NCBI RefSeq assembly: GCF_002848135.1
Contig: NZ_PKGB01000013.1
Location: 1-64,000 of the forward strand
Origin: Hydrogenovibrio sp. SC-1
GTDB lineage: Bacteria > Pseudomonadota > Gammaproteobacteria > Thiomicrospirales > Thiomicrospiraceae
DNA: 64,000 nt
Reading direction: 5' to 3'
How positions within the stretch are numbered: position 1 is the first letter of the stretch; each line of letters begins with the position of its first letter. Below, piece by piece: positions 9,088 through 18,600 of this stretch. Below the pieces are notes generated by a model. The model did not search any database and was not told the DNA's origin. It worked only from the letters and a program-made list of their open reading frames with translations. The position numbers and the translations under genes are program-made.

Positions 9088-9663
9088 ATGAAAAAATTAT
9101 TAATTACCTTGTCTGTTGCTTCAATTATGGCCGGTTGTGCATCGTCACCTGAAAAGGTGGCTTCGTCTGAGCAGAAGGCGATCCATAAGACAGTCGTTGC
9201 ACCCAATTCTGATAACAATGATATGTATGTTGCTTATGCTGACGGTAGAGAGAATATCTTTTATGATGCTGATGAGTATAAGTCCTTTTTAAAAGTGGGT
9301 GAATCCACGTTCCGGAAGACCTATATCGGTGCGGGAACCAATGGCATGACCCGTTCTTTTGGGTTAACTAAGGCGGATAAGAAAAAGCCAACCAACCCAG
9401 CAGAACAAATGTTAAAGGGAGAGTTGGCGCCCGCTTCTGATTTTTACGCTGAAGTTTATAATGAAGAAAGAAATCGTTTCTATGTATTTGGCAATTGGCA
9501 AGACTTTTCAGATTACCTAAAAACAGGTATTGACACTTATCATTACACTGAGATTGGCGCAGGTCCAAAAGGTGCTACAGTGGTTTATGTGTTAAATAAA
9601 AGTAATAACAAGGTTAAGCCAGAAGCGACAGTGAAGCAGTTTAAGGCAAATCACGCTGACTAG
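9088..9663 (+). CDS. Lipoprotein with a duplicated domain
   Basis: This 191-residue protein starts with a lipoprotein signal peptide: a KK n-region, a hydrophobic core and the lipobox MAGC with the acylated cysteine at 17. Alanine at +2 predicts Lol sorting to the outer membrane. The mature part holds two related blocks of about 55 residues (46-100 and 119-177). Each has an F/Y-rich start, a (D/N)-x-x-(D/E)-(Y/F)-x-x-(F/Y)-L-K-x-G core and an IGAG-x-x-G segment, indicating internal duplication. I do not recognise a named family. The start at 9088 is preferred over the upstream in-frame start at 9028 because it gives a proper signal peptide and has AAGAGA upstream. It diverges from the PAS-GGDEF-EAL gene and ends at a strong bidirectional terminator. 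Confidence 0.85.
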   Translation: MKKLLITLSVASIMAGCASSPEKVASSEQKAIHKTVVAPNSDNNDMYVAYADGRENIFYDADEYKSFLKVGESTFRKTYIGAGTNGMTRSFGLTKADKKKPTNPAEQMLKGELAPASDFYAEVYNEERNRFYVFGNWQDFSDYLKTGIDTYHYTEIGAGPKGATVVYVLNKSNNKVKPEATVKQFKANHAD

Positions 9664-9681
9664 TTTTTAGAAGAATCGTAT

Positions 9682-9719
9682 CCTATAAAAAATCCCGCTC
9701 AGGCGGGATTTTTTATAGG
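9682..9719. terminator. Bidirectional intrinsic terminator
   Basis: A perfect 17-base inverted repeat has a GC core AATCCCGC, loop TCAG and GCGGGATT, flanked by an A-tract on one side and a T-tract on the other. It serves the convergent lipoprotein and superoxide dismutase genes. Confidence 0.93.
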
Positions 9720-9753
9720 TGCAGTAAGAGCTCTTTTGAGCACCGGGCGCCTA

Positions 9754-10365
9754 TTAAGCTTTGGCAGCAGTATAAAGTTCGGAAACTTTATCCCAGTTAA
9801 CAACATCCCACCAAGCTTGCATATAAGCAGGGCGAAGGTTTTGATAACGAAGATAATAAGCATGTTCCCAAACATCTAGGCCTAGAATCGGTGTGCCTTT
9901 GACTTCAGCAACATCCATCAAAGGATTATCTTGATTTGGGGTTGATGAAATTTCAAGTTTACCCTCTGCAGAAACGGTTAGCCATGCCCAACCAGAACCA
10001 AATCGGGTTGCACCAGCCGTGTTAAATTTTTCTTTCATGGCATCTAGGCCACCGAAGGTGCTGTTAATGTCTTCTGCAAGTGCACCTGAAGGAGTCCCCA
10101 TGCTGTCGCCAGTCATGACATTCCAAAAGAAAGTATGGTTCCAGTGGCCACCACCATTGTTGCGAATGGCAGGAGATAGTTGTCCTGCATTAGCGATTAA
10201 CTCAGTAAGCGATTTGTCGGCATTCGGCGTATCAGCGACGGCGTTATTTAAGTTAGTTACGTAGGTGTTGTGATGCTTGGTATGGTGGATTTCCATAGTA
10301 CGAGCATCAATGGATACTTCTAAAGCATCATAATCATAGGGAAGGTCTGGAAGCGTAAAAGCCAT
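9754..10365 (-). CDS. sodA: Superoxide dismutase, Fe/Mn family with Mn-type signature
   Basis: This 203-residue enzyme converts superoxide to peroxide and oxygen in the cytoplasm. The family signature DVWEHAYYL near the C-terminus supplies two metal ligands; the other histidines lie in [10 protein letters not shown] and [10 protein letters not shown]. Two positions usually separate the metal types. The first segment reads GGGHWNH, without the glutamine of Fe enzymes. The second reads TPNQDNPLM, with the glutamine typical of Mn enzymes. I therefore favour Mn or cambialistic use, although databases may label it Fe. The start at 10365 has AAGGATA upstream and gives the normal N-terminus [16 protein letters not shown]; the upstream extension to 10401 is rejected. 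An 8-2-8 inverted repeat lies 37 bases upstream. Confidence 0.93.
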   Translation of the reverse strand: MAFTLPDLPYDYDALEVSIDARTMEIHHTKHHNTYVTNLNNAVADTPNADKSLTELIANAGQLSPAIRNNGGGHWNHTFFWNVMTGDSMGTPSGALAEDINSTFGGLDAMKEKFNTAGATRFGSGWAWLTVSAEGKLEISSTPNQDNPLMDVAEVKGTPILGLDVWEHAYYLRYQNLRPAYMQAWWDVVNWDKVSELYTAAKA

Positions 10366-10401
10366 AATAGTATATCCTTTCTTTAGGGTCTCAAATATCA
10401 C

Positions 10402-10419
10402 CTGTTTGCAGGCAAACAG
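10402..10419. promoter_or_regulatory. Inverted repeat upstream of superoxide dismutase
   Basis: CTGTTTGC, two bases, then GCAAACAG form an 8-2-8 perfect inverted repeat starting 37 bases upstream of the sod ATG, where a promoter or operator is expected. It does not match a Fur box that I can recognise. Confidence 0.4.
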
Positions 10420-10476
10420 CGAATCATCAGTTTGATTAAAAAACCGTTCTATTCTATCGAAGTTGAGGGATTTATC

Positions 10477-10503
10477 AATACCCGACTAAAATAATCGGGT
10501 ATT
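10477..10503. terminator. Stem-loop downstream of ycgL
   Basis: AATACCCGA, a nine-base loop, then TCGGGTATT form a nine-base-pair stem between ycgL and sod. It lies 24 bases beyond the ycgL stop codon. The T-run is better on the plus strand than in the direction ycgL is read, so termination strength for ycgL is uncertain. Confidence 0.45.
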
Positions 10504-10526
10504 TTATTTTTGAATGGCGTGAAGGG

Positions 10527-10832
10527 CTAAAAAATATTATCGAGATGTGGTGGTGGCGGTGGCATTTCCCCGAATTTTTCAACTTCTGAGGGCGGCATTT
10601 GAATGTAGTAGCCTTTGGTGGTTAAGGCTTCGTGGAGTTCTGTTGTATTCGTTCTAGGGAGCTTTCTTTCCGGATGCAGTTCGAAGTCAATAACGTGCTC
10701 GGGCTCACCGAACATCACTAAAAGTTCTTGGGGTAGTTTTTCGAGTCCATCTTGCTCTGGCACAAATAAAAATAATTCGGCCTTTTTGGGGCTTTTAAAG
10801 GTTGATACCTTTAGCGGTTGAAATGCTGTCAT
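10527..10832 (-). CDS. ycgL: YcgL-domain protein
   Basis: This small protein of 101 residues matches the YcgL family (DUF709). Diagnostic segments are ELFLFVPEQDGLEKLPQEL, a short FGEPEHVIDFEL region, RKL, and a late ALTTKGYYIQMPPS close to the family's GYYLQLPP motif. The molecular function of the family is not established. The C-terminus is proline-rich (MPPPPPH). An AAGGA sequence eight bases before the ATG supports the start. It is probably monocistronic, read away from the epimerase-like gene and toward sod. Confidence 0.85.
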   Translation of the reverse strand: MTAFQPLKVSTFKSPKKAELFLFVPEQDGLEKLPQELLVMFGEPEHVIDFELHPERKLPRTNTTELHEALTTKGYYIQMPPSEVEKFGEMPPPPPHLDNIF

Positions 10833-10899
10833 AATCCGATCCTTGTTTGTCAGTATTGGTTATTTTAGCAAATAGCCTGTTAGACAGGGTGTCATTTGC

Positions 10900-10928
10900 T
10901 TGACCTTGCAAACAAACTTCATTATTCT
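10900..10928 (+). promoter_or_regulatory. Candidate sigma-70 promoter for the epimerase-like gene
   Basis: TTGACC (10900-10905), a 17-base spacer and TATTCT (10923-10928) lie 32 bases upstream of the chosen start of the NAD(P)-binding protein. The -35 box matches consensus at five of six positions and the -10 box at four. Confidence 0.45.
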
Positions 10929-10960
10929 TAGCGGTTGGTCAATCAAATTGGAAAGTGAAT

Positions 10961-11932
10961 ATGATGAACAATAAAGCAGTGATACTTGGCGGAACGGGGT
11001 TTATCGGGCGCGCCGTGGTGAATGAATTATCTAAGCATGGATATGAAGTCAGTGTTGTGGTGCGTCGTCCGGAACGTTTTAGAGATTATTTATTGTTCCC
11101 AAAAACGAAACTGGTTCAGATGGATGATTTGTTGTCCTCTGAAACGCTGGGAAAGGTTTTTAAAAATGTCGGATTGGTGGTGAATTGCTTGGCCGACCTA
11201 ACCCTTAAAACAGAAGCGGTTGATGAAAGTGATTACGTTGCCGTGCATCAGCAAATCAAAAAAGCAGCTGAAACGGCGCATGTAAAACGTGTCATCTCGC
11301 TATCTCAGATCGGTGCGGATGCTGGTGATGCGACCAACCAGTGGGGGTATCACCTAGGCGAAGCCGATGCGATTATGCATACGATTGCGACAGCTCAGAC
11401 CACCATTCTGCGCGCTGGGGTTTTATTGGGGGCGAATGATGAAGTGGTTTCTTGTTTCAAACGTCAATTAGAGTTAATGCCCGTTTTGCCTGTCGCCAAT
11501 AGTGCAAAGCAGGTTCAACCTTTGGCGATACAAGATTTTGCAAAAGCAGTGGTCGCTTGTATTGATAATGTTGATGCTTTCGGCAAAAAAATATCGGTTG
11601 TTGGTGAAGAGCGAATGACCTTAAAAGAACTGGCCAATCGCGTTAAGGAAATGATGGAAAAAGAGGATGCGATTGTTTTTCCGATGTGTCGATTGAACGC
11701 AAAGTTTATGAGCTTTTTAGGCGCGCTGGCACCGATTAAGTCGGTTTCTAGCGTTCAAATGTCGTTATTGCAGACAGACTTAATTTCTGATACTGATTTT
11801 TCCTCGCAGTTTGGTTTTGAGCCAATGAGTGTAGAGCAAGCTTTGGCACTTTATGTATTAACGACGCATCAACGTGAACGTTATAATCAATTTCGTCAAG
11901 CAGCAGGCCGCAATTTAGAAGAGTTGGCTTGA
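10961..11932 (+). CDS. NAD(P)-binding Rossmann protein, NDUFA9/atypical SDR type
   Basis: This 323-residue protein begins with a dinucleotide-binding GGTGFIG motif at residues 10-16, followed by the alternating strand-helix pattern of atypical short-chain dehydrogenases and epimerases. RVISLSQIGAD and the single later Y of WGYHLGEAD fit the group often named complex I NDUFA9-like or sugar-epimerase-like; no substrate can be assigned. A GTG at 10955 is in frame, but the GGA at 10950-10952 spaces well to ATG 10961, and a further ATG follows at 10964. The gene has its own candidate promoter and a strong terminator, so it is probably monocistronic. Confidence 0.85.
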   Translation: MMNNKAVILGGTGFIGRAVVNELSKHGYEVSVVVRRPERFRDYLLFPKTKLVQMDDLLSSETLGKVFKNVGLVVNCLADLTLKTEAVDESDYVAVHQQIKKAAETAHVKRVISLSQIGADAGDATNQWGYHLGEADAIMHTIATAQTTILRAGVLLGANDEVVSCFKRQLELMPVLPVANSAKQVQPLAIQDFAKAVVACIDNVDAFGKKISVVGEERMTLKELANRVKEMMEKEDAIVFPMCRLNAKFMSFLGALAPIKSVSSVQMSLLQTDLISDTDFSSQFGFEPMSVEQALALYVLTTHQRERYNQFRQAAGRNLEELA

Positions 11933-11966
11933 AACGATTGCAAAATAAACGTTTGTAGCAGAACGC

Positions 11967-11993
11967 AAAACCGTCTTTTTAGACGGTTTTTTT
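11967..11993 (+). terminator. Intrinsic terminator after the epimerase-like gene
   Basis: AAAACCGTCT, loop TTTT, AGACGGTTTT and further T residues make a ten-base-pair stem with a T-tract, 35 bases after the stop codon and 44 bases before cca. Confidence 0.93.
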
Positions 11994-12036
11994 GGTTTAT
12001 GATGATAGTAAACTAAGCCTACGAAAGGAGCTCACT

Positions 12037-13281
12037 ATGAAAACCTATTTGGTTGGCGGCGCGGTGAGAGATAGATTGCTGGGTATGGCAGTTTATGATC
12101 GTGATTGGGTGGTGGTTGGTGCGATCCCCGAACAATTGCTTGCACAAGGCTTTCGTCAAGTTGGGAAAGGCTTTCCGGTCTTTTTACATCCTGATACCCA
12201 AGAAGAATATGCGCTGGCACGAACAGAGCGCAAGTCGGGTTTGGGCTATCATGGGTTTGATGTGCAATTCGATCCCAGTATCACGTTAGAAGCAGATTTA
12301 TCTCGGCGAGACTTAACCATCAATGCCATGGCCGAAGATGAGCAAGGCAATCTTATTGACCCTTATGGCGGTCAGCAGGATTTGGCGGCCAAAAAATTGC
12401 GTCACGTTTCAGGCGCGTTTAGTGAAGATCCTTTAAGAGTGTTACGGGTTTGTCGATTTGCGGCTAAATTAGCCCCCTTTGGATTTGTGGTGGCGCCTGA
12501 AACGCATCAATTGATGTGTGATATGGTTAACTCTGGTGAGTTGTCAGCGCTCACGCCAGAGCGAGTCTGGCAAGAAGTGGTTAAGGCGTTGCAAACCAAT
12601 ATGCCAAGTCAATTTTTTGCACGGTTAGATTCGGTTGGCGCCTTGTCACTGCTCTTTCCCGAAATAGCCGCTTTAAAAGGCGTTGAGCAGCCTGTTCAAT
12701 ATCATCCAGAAGGAGATGTTTGGGTCCACAGTTTGATGGTGTTGGACGCAGCAGCAAACTTATCGGATGCGGGCATGGTTCGTTGGGCTGCCTTAATGCA
12801 TGATTTGGGTAAGGGGCTTACGCCCAAAGCGTTATGGCCAAAGCATGCAGGTCATGATCAGGCTGGTGTGCCGCTGGTCTCGGCTTTGGCTGAACGTTAT
12901 CGTATTCCGAAAAAATGGCAAGTATTTGCCGAGCAGGTAACGGCTTACCATGGCTTGATTCATCAAGGGCTCAATTCAGAAGGTCGGCCTCACCTGAAAG
13001 CCAGTACGATGCTTAAAGTGTTAAAGGCTTGTCATGCATTGAAAGACCCAAAAACGTTTGCGTTGTTATTAATTGCCTGTGAGGCCGATGCAAAAGGGCG
13101 ATTAGGCTTTGAACACACTCCTTATCCTCAAAGAGATTTCTGGTTAGCGGTTGCAGATACTGCCAATCATGTTGATCGAAAAGCGATTTTAGCGCAAGGG
13201 CTTTCTGGACCAGCCATTGGCGAAGCGATAGAGCATGCGCGTTTGCAATTGGTGAAGGATTTTTTGGCGAAATATAGATAA
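12037..13281 (+). CDS. cca: CCA-adding tRNA nucleotidyltransferase with HD domain
   Basis: This enzyme builds or repairs the 3' CCA of tRNA without a template. The 414-residue product begins [12 protein letters not shown], the class II nucleotidyltransferase G-G-x-V-R-D signature, followed by the catalytic DRD (21-23). The flexible-loop and [10 protein letters not shown] region follows. An HD phosphohydrolase domain is present ([18 protein letters not shown]), as in the multifunctional gammaproteobacterial enzyme with phosphatase and 2',3'-cyclic phosphodiesterase activity. AAAGGAG six bases before ATG 12037 fixes the start and excludes the 15-codon upstream extension. A 24-base CCAGGCCTGG-type palindrome follows the stop. 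The four tRNA genes in this window encode their own CCA, so its role here would be mostly repair. Confidence 0.95.
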   Translation: MKTYLVGGAVRDRLLGMAVYDRDWVVVGAIPEQLLAQGFRQVGKGFPVFLHPDTQEEYALARTERKSGLGYHGFDVQFDPSITLEADLSRRDLTINAMAEDEQGNLIDPYGGQQDLAAKKLRHVSGAFSEDPLRVLRVCRFAAKLAPFGFVVAPETHQLMCDMVNSGELSALTPERVWQEVVKALQTNMPSQFFARLDSVGALSLLFPEIAALKGVEQPVQYHPEGDVWVHSLMVLDAAANLSDAGMVRWAALMHDLGKGLTPKALWPKHAGHDQAGVPLVSALAERYRIPKKWQVFAEQVTAYHGLIHQGLNSEGRPHLKASTMLKVLKACHALKDPKTFALLLIACEADAKGRLGFEHTPYPQRDFWLAVADTANHVDRKAILAQGLSGPAIGEAIEHARLQLVKDFLAKYR

Positions 13282-13289
13282 ATCAATTA

Positions 13290-13313
13290 AAAATGACCAG
13301 GCCTGGTCATTTT
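13290..13313. repeat. CCAGGCCTGG palindrome, copy 3 (24-base form)
   Basis: AAAATGACCAGG followed directly by its exact reverse complement forms a perfect 24-base palindrome eight bases past the cca stop and 13 bases before fieF. As RNA it could fold into a ten-base-pair hairpin with GGCC as tetraloop and a trailing T-run, like a bidirectional terminator. The same 24-mer recurs at 40165-40188. Confidence 0.85.
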
Positions 13314-13326
13314 GGCAAGGATGAGC

Positions 13327-14247
13327 ATGGAACAAAGAATGAAACTAACCCGTTTGGCTACCTATGTATCAGTTGCGGTCGCGGTGACTTTATTAGGTGT
13401 TAAATCTTATGCCTGGTGGACAACAGGGTCAGTTGGGGTAATGGCCTCTATGCTGGATTCGGCAATGGATGTGATTGCGTCTGTGATGATTTTGTTAGCG
13501 GTACGCATAGCTCAAATACCCGCTGACAGTGAACACCGGCTAGGACATGGCAAGGCTGAGCCACTTGCTTCGCTTGCACAGAGTGTTTTTATCGCTGGGT
13601 CGGCCTTTTATTTGATTATGCACGCGTTGGAACGGCTGGTGTATCCGGTGGCAATGAACGAACCTGAAACGGGTGTGATGGTGATGCTGTTTTCGATGAT
13701 ATTAACGCTGGTGCTGGTTGCCTTTCAGCGTTATGTGATTCGTCAAACAGCATCAACGGCAATCAAAGCGGATTCGTTACATTATTTGTCGGATTTGGGG
13801 GCGAATTTTGCGGTAATGGTCGGCTTGTTGCTGGCCGCCTTTGTTTGGTTGGATTCGATACTGGGGATGATGATCGGTCTTTGGATCGGCTGGGAGGCAC
13901 TTAAGCTGGCAAAGCTGTCAGCGAACCAACTGTTAGATCGTGAGTTGCCTGATGAGACTCGTCAAGAGATTGCAGAATTGGTGATGGTGCACCCGAAGGT
14001 ATCCGGGTTTAATGATTTGCGAACCTTTCAATCCGGTCCGACGATATTTATACAGTTGGATTTGGAACTGGATGATGATTTTAGCTTATTGCAGTCTCAT
14101 GCGATTTCAGAAGAAGTTACCGAGATACTCAAACAGCGATTTCCAAATGCGGATATTTTAATTCATCAAGAACCGGTGAGTTTGCAAGGGGATCCAGATC
14201 ACCATCAATGGGATATGAACGCGAAGCAAAGTGAAACACCGAATTGA
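13327..14247 (+). CDS. fieF: Cation diffusion facilitator, FieF-like Fe2+/Zn2+ efflux
   Basis: This is an inner-membrane proton-coupled exporter of divalent metals, 306 residues with about six membrane segments and a cytoplasmic ferredoxin-like C-terminal domain. The metal site residues are present: D44 and D48 in SMLDSAMD, H152 and D156 in LHYLSDLGAN. The loop HRLGHGKAEPLASLAQ closely matches the FieF subgroup rather than the ZitB subgroup. ATG 13327 has AAGG at a six-base spacing and is preferred; ATG 13321 abuts the same AAGG, and the in-frame TTG at 13312 falls inside the palindrome. The C-terminal histidines (DPDHHQWD) may bind metal. An RND efflux pair follows 145 bases downstream. Confidence 0.92.
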   Translation: MEQRMKLTRLATYVSVAVAVTLLGVKSYAWWTTGSVGVMASMLDSAMDVIASVMILLAVRIAQIPADSEHRLGHGKAEPLASLAQSVFIAGSAFYLIMHALERLVYPVAMNEPETGVMVMLFSMILTLVLVAFQRYVIRQTASTAIKADSLHYLSDLGANFAVMVGLLLAAFVWLDSILGMMIGLWIGWEALKLAKLSANQLLDRELPDETRQEIAELVMVHPKVSGFNDLRTFQSGPTIFIQLDLELDDDFSLLQSHAISEEVTEILKQRFPNADILIHQEPVSLQGDPDHHQWDMNAKQSETPN

Positions 14248-14392
14248 ACAGCAATGAGACCTTATTGAAATTCGTTTTTTCGTCATACTGTTAGCAAAAA
14301 AAGTTGTTTTAATGTGCACTGGTGGTTATTTATTGATGGGTATTATGTTGTTTGGCAACATTGTTTAATGGGGTTTAAAGGTTAAATTAAAA

Positions 14393-15628
14393 ATGGCTTT
14401 TCCAAAAAATATAAAAAAATGGTTGTATCCTCTGTTAATTATTGCTGGTGCAATGGGGGTTTTTGCGTTTTTAAAAGCCACTAAACCTGTTCAGCCTCCG
14501 GTTGAAATAACCCAAAAGCGTTGGGCGGTGCAGGCTCAGACACTAACATTGCAGACGCTAGCGCCGATGCATACCTTGTATGGCAAGGTTGAGTCAACAA
14601 AGATGGTAGCGGTTGTGGCTCCGGTTTCCGGCGTGGTTGAAAGATTGCCCCTAAAGTCGGGTGAGCACTTTGAACCCGGTGCACTGATCGTGGCGATGGC
14701 AGACACGGATTTGAACTTGCCTTTAGCGATTGCGCAAGCCGATGTTGATGATATCGCGCAGCAGCTTAAACTGGAGAAATTGGCATTTGAGAATGATCGG
14801 AAACGACTTGCATTTGAGACACGATTAATGGCCTTAAACAGTCGAGAAGTCGAGCGTAGTAGCCGATTATTAAAAAAAGATTTAGCTTCGCAAGCAGTAC
14901 TGGATCAGGCTAAGGCGGTATTGATCCGTCAGGAACAAGTGGTTGCTGCGGCGCAGTTGACGGTGGCACAGCATCAAGCAAAACAATCACAATTGGAAGC
15001 ACGCTTAGCAAAGGCTAAAGCAACCCTGATGCAGCGCCGAGTTAATTTGGAGCGGGGGCAGCTGAAAGCCGACTTTAAAGGCCGTATTGCCGAAGTTTTG
15101 GTGGCTGAGGGCAGTCAGGTATCTCAAGGTGCTGCTTTATTACGATTTTATCCACTCGATAGCCTGGAGTTACGCGCTAAATTGCCGAGTACGGAACGCC
15201 GTTCAGTATACGATAGTTTGCAGTCGAGCCGGCCTATGTATGCAGTGTTCGAAATGCAAGGCCATCACTATCAGTTACCTTTAAATCGTTTAGCAGGAGA
15301 GTCTGAAACCAGTGGTGTGGATGCCTTTTTTGCGTTACCTGCCGCATTGGGCGTTTTACGGCCTGGAGATATGATAGATGTACAATTTTATCAAAGTCCG
15401 GTTCAAGATGTTTTTCCCGTCCCATTAACAGCGGTATATGGACGGGAACGCGTCTATGTGATTGAACAAGGGCATTTGCAAAAACGTCAAATTAAGGTGG
15501 TTGGAGAGACCAAAATTGACGGTGTGATGCATGCTTTGTTGCAAGGGGATTTGCAGGCGGGGGAGCAGTTATTAACAACGCATTTGCCAAATGCCATGAC
15601 GGGTTTAAGTGTGATGGTGATTGAATAA
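14393..15628 (+). CDS. RND efflux periplasmic adaptor (membrane fusion protein)
   Basis: This 411-residue protein is the periplasmic adaptor that links an RND pump to an outer-membrane channel. It has an N-terminal membrane anchor (about residues 9-27) without a lipobox cysteine. A half-lipoyl segment follows (VVAPVSGVVERLPLKSGEHFEPGALI), then a long alpha-helical hairpin about 110-215 and the second half-lipoyl segment (LKADFKGRIAEVLVAEGSQVSQGAALL). Beta-barrel and membrane-proximal domains end the protein. The stop codon TAA overlaps the pump ATG by one base (TAATG), so the two are translationally coupled. The Shine-Dalgarno spacing (AAAGG, about 11 bases) is long. No outer-membrane factor gene is nearby, so a shared TolC-like protein is presumed. 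Confidence 0.93.
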   Translation: MAFPKNIKKWLYPLLIIAGAMGVFAFLKATKPVQPPVEITQKRWAVQAQTLTLQTLAPMHTLYGKVESTKMVAVVAPVSGVVERLPLKSGEHFEPGALIVAMADTDLNLPLAIAQADVDDIAQQLKLEKLAFENDRKRLAFETRLMALNSREVERSSRLLKKDLASQAVLDQAKAVLIRQEQVVAAAQLTVAQHQAKQSQLEARLAKAKATLMQRRVNLERGQLKADFKGRIAEVLVAEGSQVSQGAALLRFYPLDSLELRAKLPSTERRSVYDSLQSSRPMYAVFEMQGHHYQLPLNRLAGESETSGVDAFFALPAALGVLRPGDMIDVQFYQSPVQDVFPVPLTAVYGRERVYVIEQGHLQKRQIKVVGETKIDGVMHALLQGDLQAGEQLLTTHLPNAMTGLSVMVIE

Positions 15629-18600
15629 TGTCTCAACAAGATACGGAATTAGATCATCAGAATTTATTGCGCCCTGAATCTCATCAAGGCGATTTTCCCG
15701 GTTATCACCCACAACATCAACGCTTTCAATCGAGAGGGTTTATTGGTCTGTTTGCCCGCCATAAGGTTGCAGCTAACTTGTTAATGCTCATCATGCTTTT
15801 AGCTGGTGTGGTGGCTTTACTAAAGTTAAATGTACAGTTTTTTCCGAATTTTGAATTGGACTATGCAACGGTTAGAGTGGTTTGGCCAGCGGCCAATGCT
15901 GAAGATGTTGAGTCCTCCATTACTGAGCCAGTCGAACGCGTATTGCGGAACCTAGATAATTTGGACGAAATGTCGTCAACTTCCTCTTTGGGGGTGTCAG
16001 TCGTGTCTTTAAAGTTTGAAGAAGGCACCAATATGATTGAGGCATTGGATCAAATTAGTCAACGGGTTGGAGAGTTAAGAAACTTACCGCAAGATGCCGA
16101 GAAACCGGTTATTGAACGGATTGTGCGTTATGAATCGATAGCGCGGGTTTTGTTGATCGGTGAGCAGGCAACTCTGGATGAACTCAGGCCGCTCGCTAGG
16201 CATTTTGAAAGGGAGTTGTTGGATGCTGGAATTGATAAGGTCGATTTGAAAGGATTGCCAATCGAGGAAATGGCAATTGAGATACCACAATATCAGCTAG
16301 AGACGTTAGGTCTGTCTTTTGACGAAATTGGCGCTAAGGTGGCAGGGATGAGCCGGGATTTGCCGATGGGAACGGTAGGGGATGCGGACAATGCACAGGA
16401 TATGCGCACGATTCAACAGGGTAGAGATGAGCAGGGCTTTGCCAACCTAACCATTCAAGTTACCGATACAGAAAAGGTCGAACTGGCGGATATCGCTCAC
16501 ATTGAAAGGCGTGCTAAAAAGAACGCTGCCAAGTTGTTTGTAGAGGGACATCCAGCAATTGAAATGCAATTGATGCGGTCTGAGGCTGGTGATACCTTAG
16601 AGTCTTCTGAAATCATGCAGGCTTGGTTAGCGAAAGCTCAGCCCCAATTGCCTGAAGGGGTTCGATTTCAGGTCTATAACGAAACTTGGTCATTGGTGAA
16701 TCAGCGGATTATGTTGTTGGTCAATAATGGGGTTAGCGGATTGATCCTAGTTGTGCTGATTTTGTATTTGTTCATGAATGGGCGAGTTGCCTTTTGGGTT
16801 GCCGTTGGTATTCCAGTGTCGTTTATGGCGACTTTAATGATTATGTATCTCGCCGGAGGCAGTATTAATATGATCAGCTTGTTTGGGTTGATTATGGCAC
16901 TGGGGATTATTGTTGATGATGCGATCGTGGTGGGAGAAGATGCATTAGCGCATCATGAAATGGGTGAGCCAGCTTTGGAAGCAGCAGAAGGCGGCGCGCA
17001 TCGTATGCTTGCGCCAGTGACGGCGTCTTCGATTACGACGGTGGGCGCTTTTCTGCCTTTGATGATGATTGGTAATGAAATGGGCAATATTTTGTTTGCC
17101 ATACCATTGGTTATTATTTCGGTCATTTTCGCATCTTTGATTGAAAGTTTTGTTATTTTGCCTGGCCACTTACGCAACGCGCTAAAAAAGGTTGAACCTC
17201 CAAAAAAAGGCAGCTTGCGAAACCGACTAGATGGTGCGATTGATCATTGGCGAAATGTGCAGTTTCGGCGGGTGGTTCGGTGGGTGTTAACCCATAGAGC
17301 AATTGCAGTGGCAAGTACGATGGCGGCAATGATTGTCGTGATAGGCCTATTAGCGGGTGGTCGTTTATCTTTTGTATTTTTCCCATCACCGGAATCGACT
17401 CGACTGGTTGCAGAAGCTCGGTTTGTCGCTGGAACGCCTTCTGAAGTGAGTTCGCATTATGTTGAACATTTGTATCAAGCCATGCTAGAAACGGAGGCTG
17501 AGTTAGAGCCGGGTATTGTTGAAGTAGCGGTTGTTCATTATAACGAAGGGGCTCGTGAAAAAGGGGCCAGTTTTAGTAGTATTAACATAGAGTTAATGGA
17601 GCCTGATGAGCGACAGACGCGTAATGAAGCCTTTATTCGATTATGGCAGCAGAAGGCAGGGCGCGTTCCAGGGTTAGAAGTGCTAACCATTGAATCGCCT
17701 AGAATGGGTCCGCCGGGCAGTGATGTCGATGTGCGGATTTGGGGGGCAGAACCAAGAGTGCTCAAGCAAGCAGCGTTGGCATTGCAAGAAGTGTTGAGAC
17801 AAATTCCAGGCGTATCCGGTGTTCGAGACGATTTGCCTTATGGGCGGGACCAGTTGGTATATGAATTAACGCCAGAAGGCAAAGCGCTAGGGTTTAGCTA
17901 TGCGAGTTTAGCTCGACAATTGTCGGATGCTTATTCTGGACGTTTAGTCCAAATTTTTACAGATGAAGAAGATGAGGTTGAGGTGCGGTTGCAGTTGCCT
18001 CGCTCAGAGCAAGCAACTTTATCCAGCTTAAGCCGAATGCAAGTGGTTTCTCCTTCTGGAAAACGGCTTCCCTTGAGTTCAGTGGCCACCTGGAAGACTC
18101 AACGTGGATTTGATGTGATGCGTCATGTGGATGGTCGTTTGGCAGTGACGGTATTGGGTGAGGTTGATAAGAATTTAAATAATGCGAATCGGATTTTGGA
18201 GCAGCTCAAGGCGACCACCTTGAAGTCGTTGGTTGACGAGTATGGTGTTCAATATAGTTTAGAGGGCCAAAATGCACGCCAAGCCGATACAATGGCGGAT
18301 ATGAAAATTGGATTATTTATTGGGTTGTCCATTATCTATATTGTCTTGGCTTGGGTGTTCGCTTCTTACGCTTGGCCATTGGTGGTGATGTTGGCCATTC
18401 CATTTGGACTGGTTGGGGCCTTGGCTGGACACTGGTTGTTAGGGATTGATATGACGATTCTATCCTTGTTTGGCTTTTTTGGACTGGCGGGGATAGTGGT
18501 CAATGACTCCATTATATTGGTGAGTTTCTACAAGCGCCTTCGAGAGGAGGGCATGGCTGTAAACCAGGCATTAGAGGAAGCTTCAGTGCAACGGGTTCGC

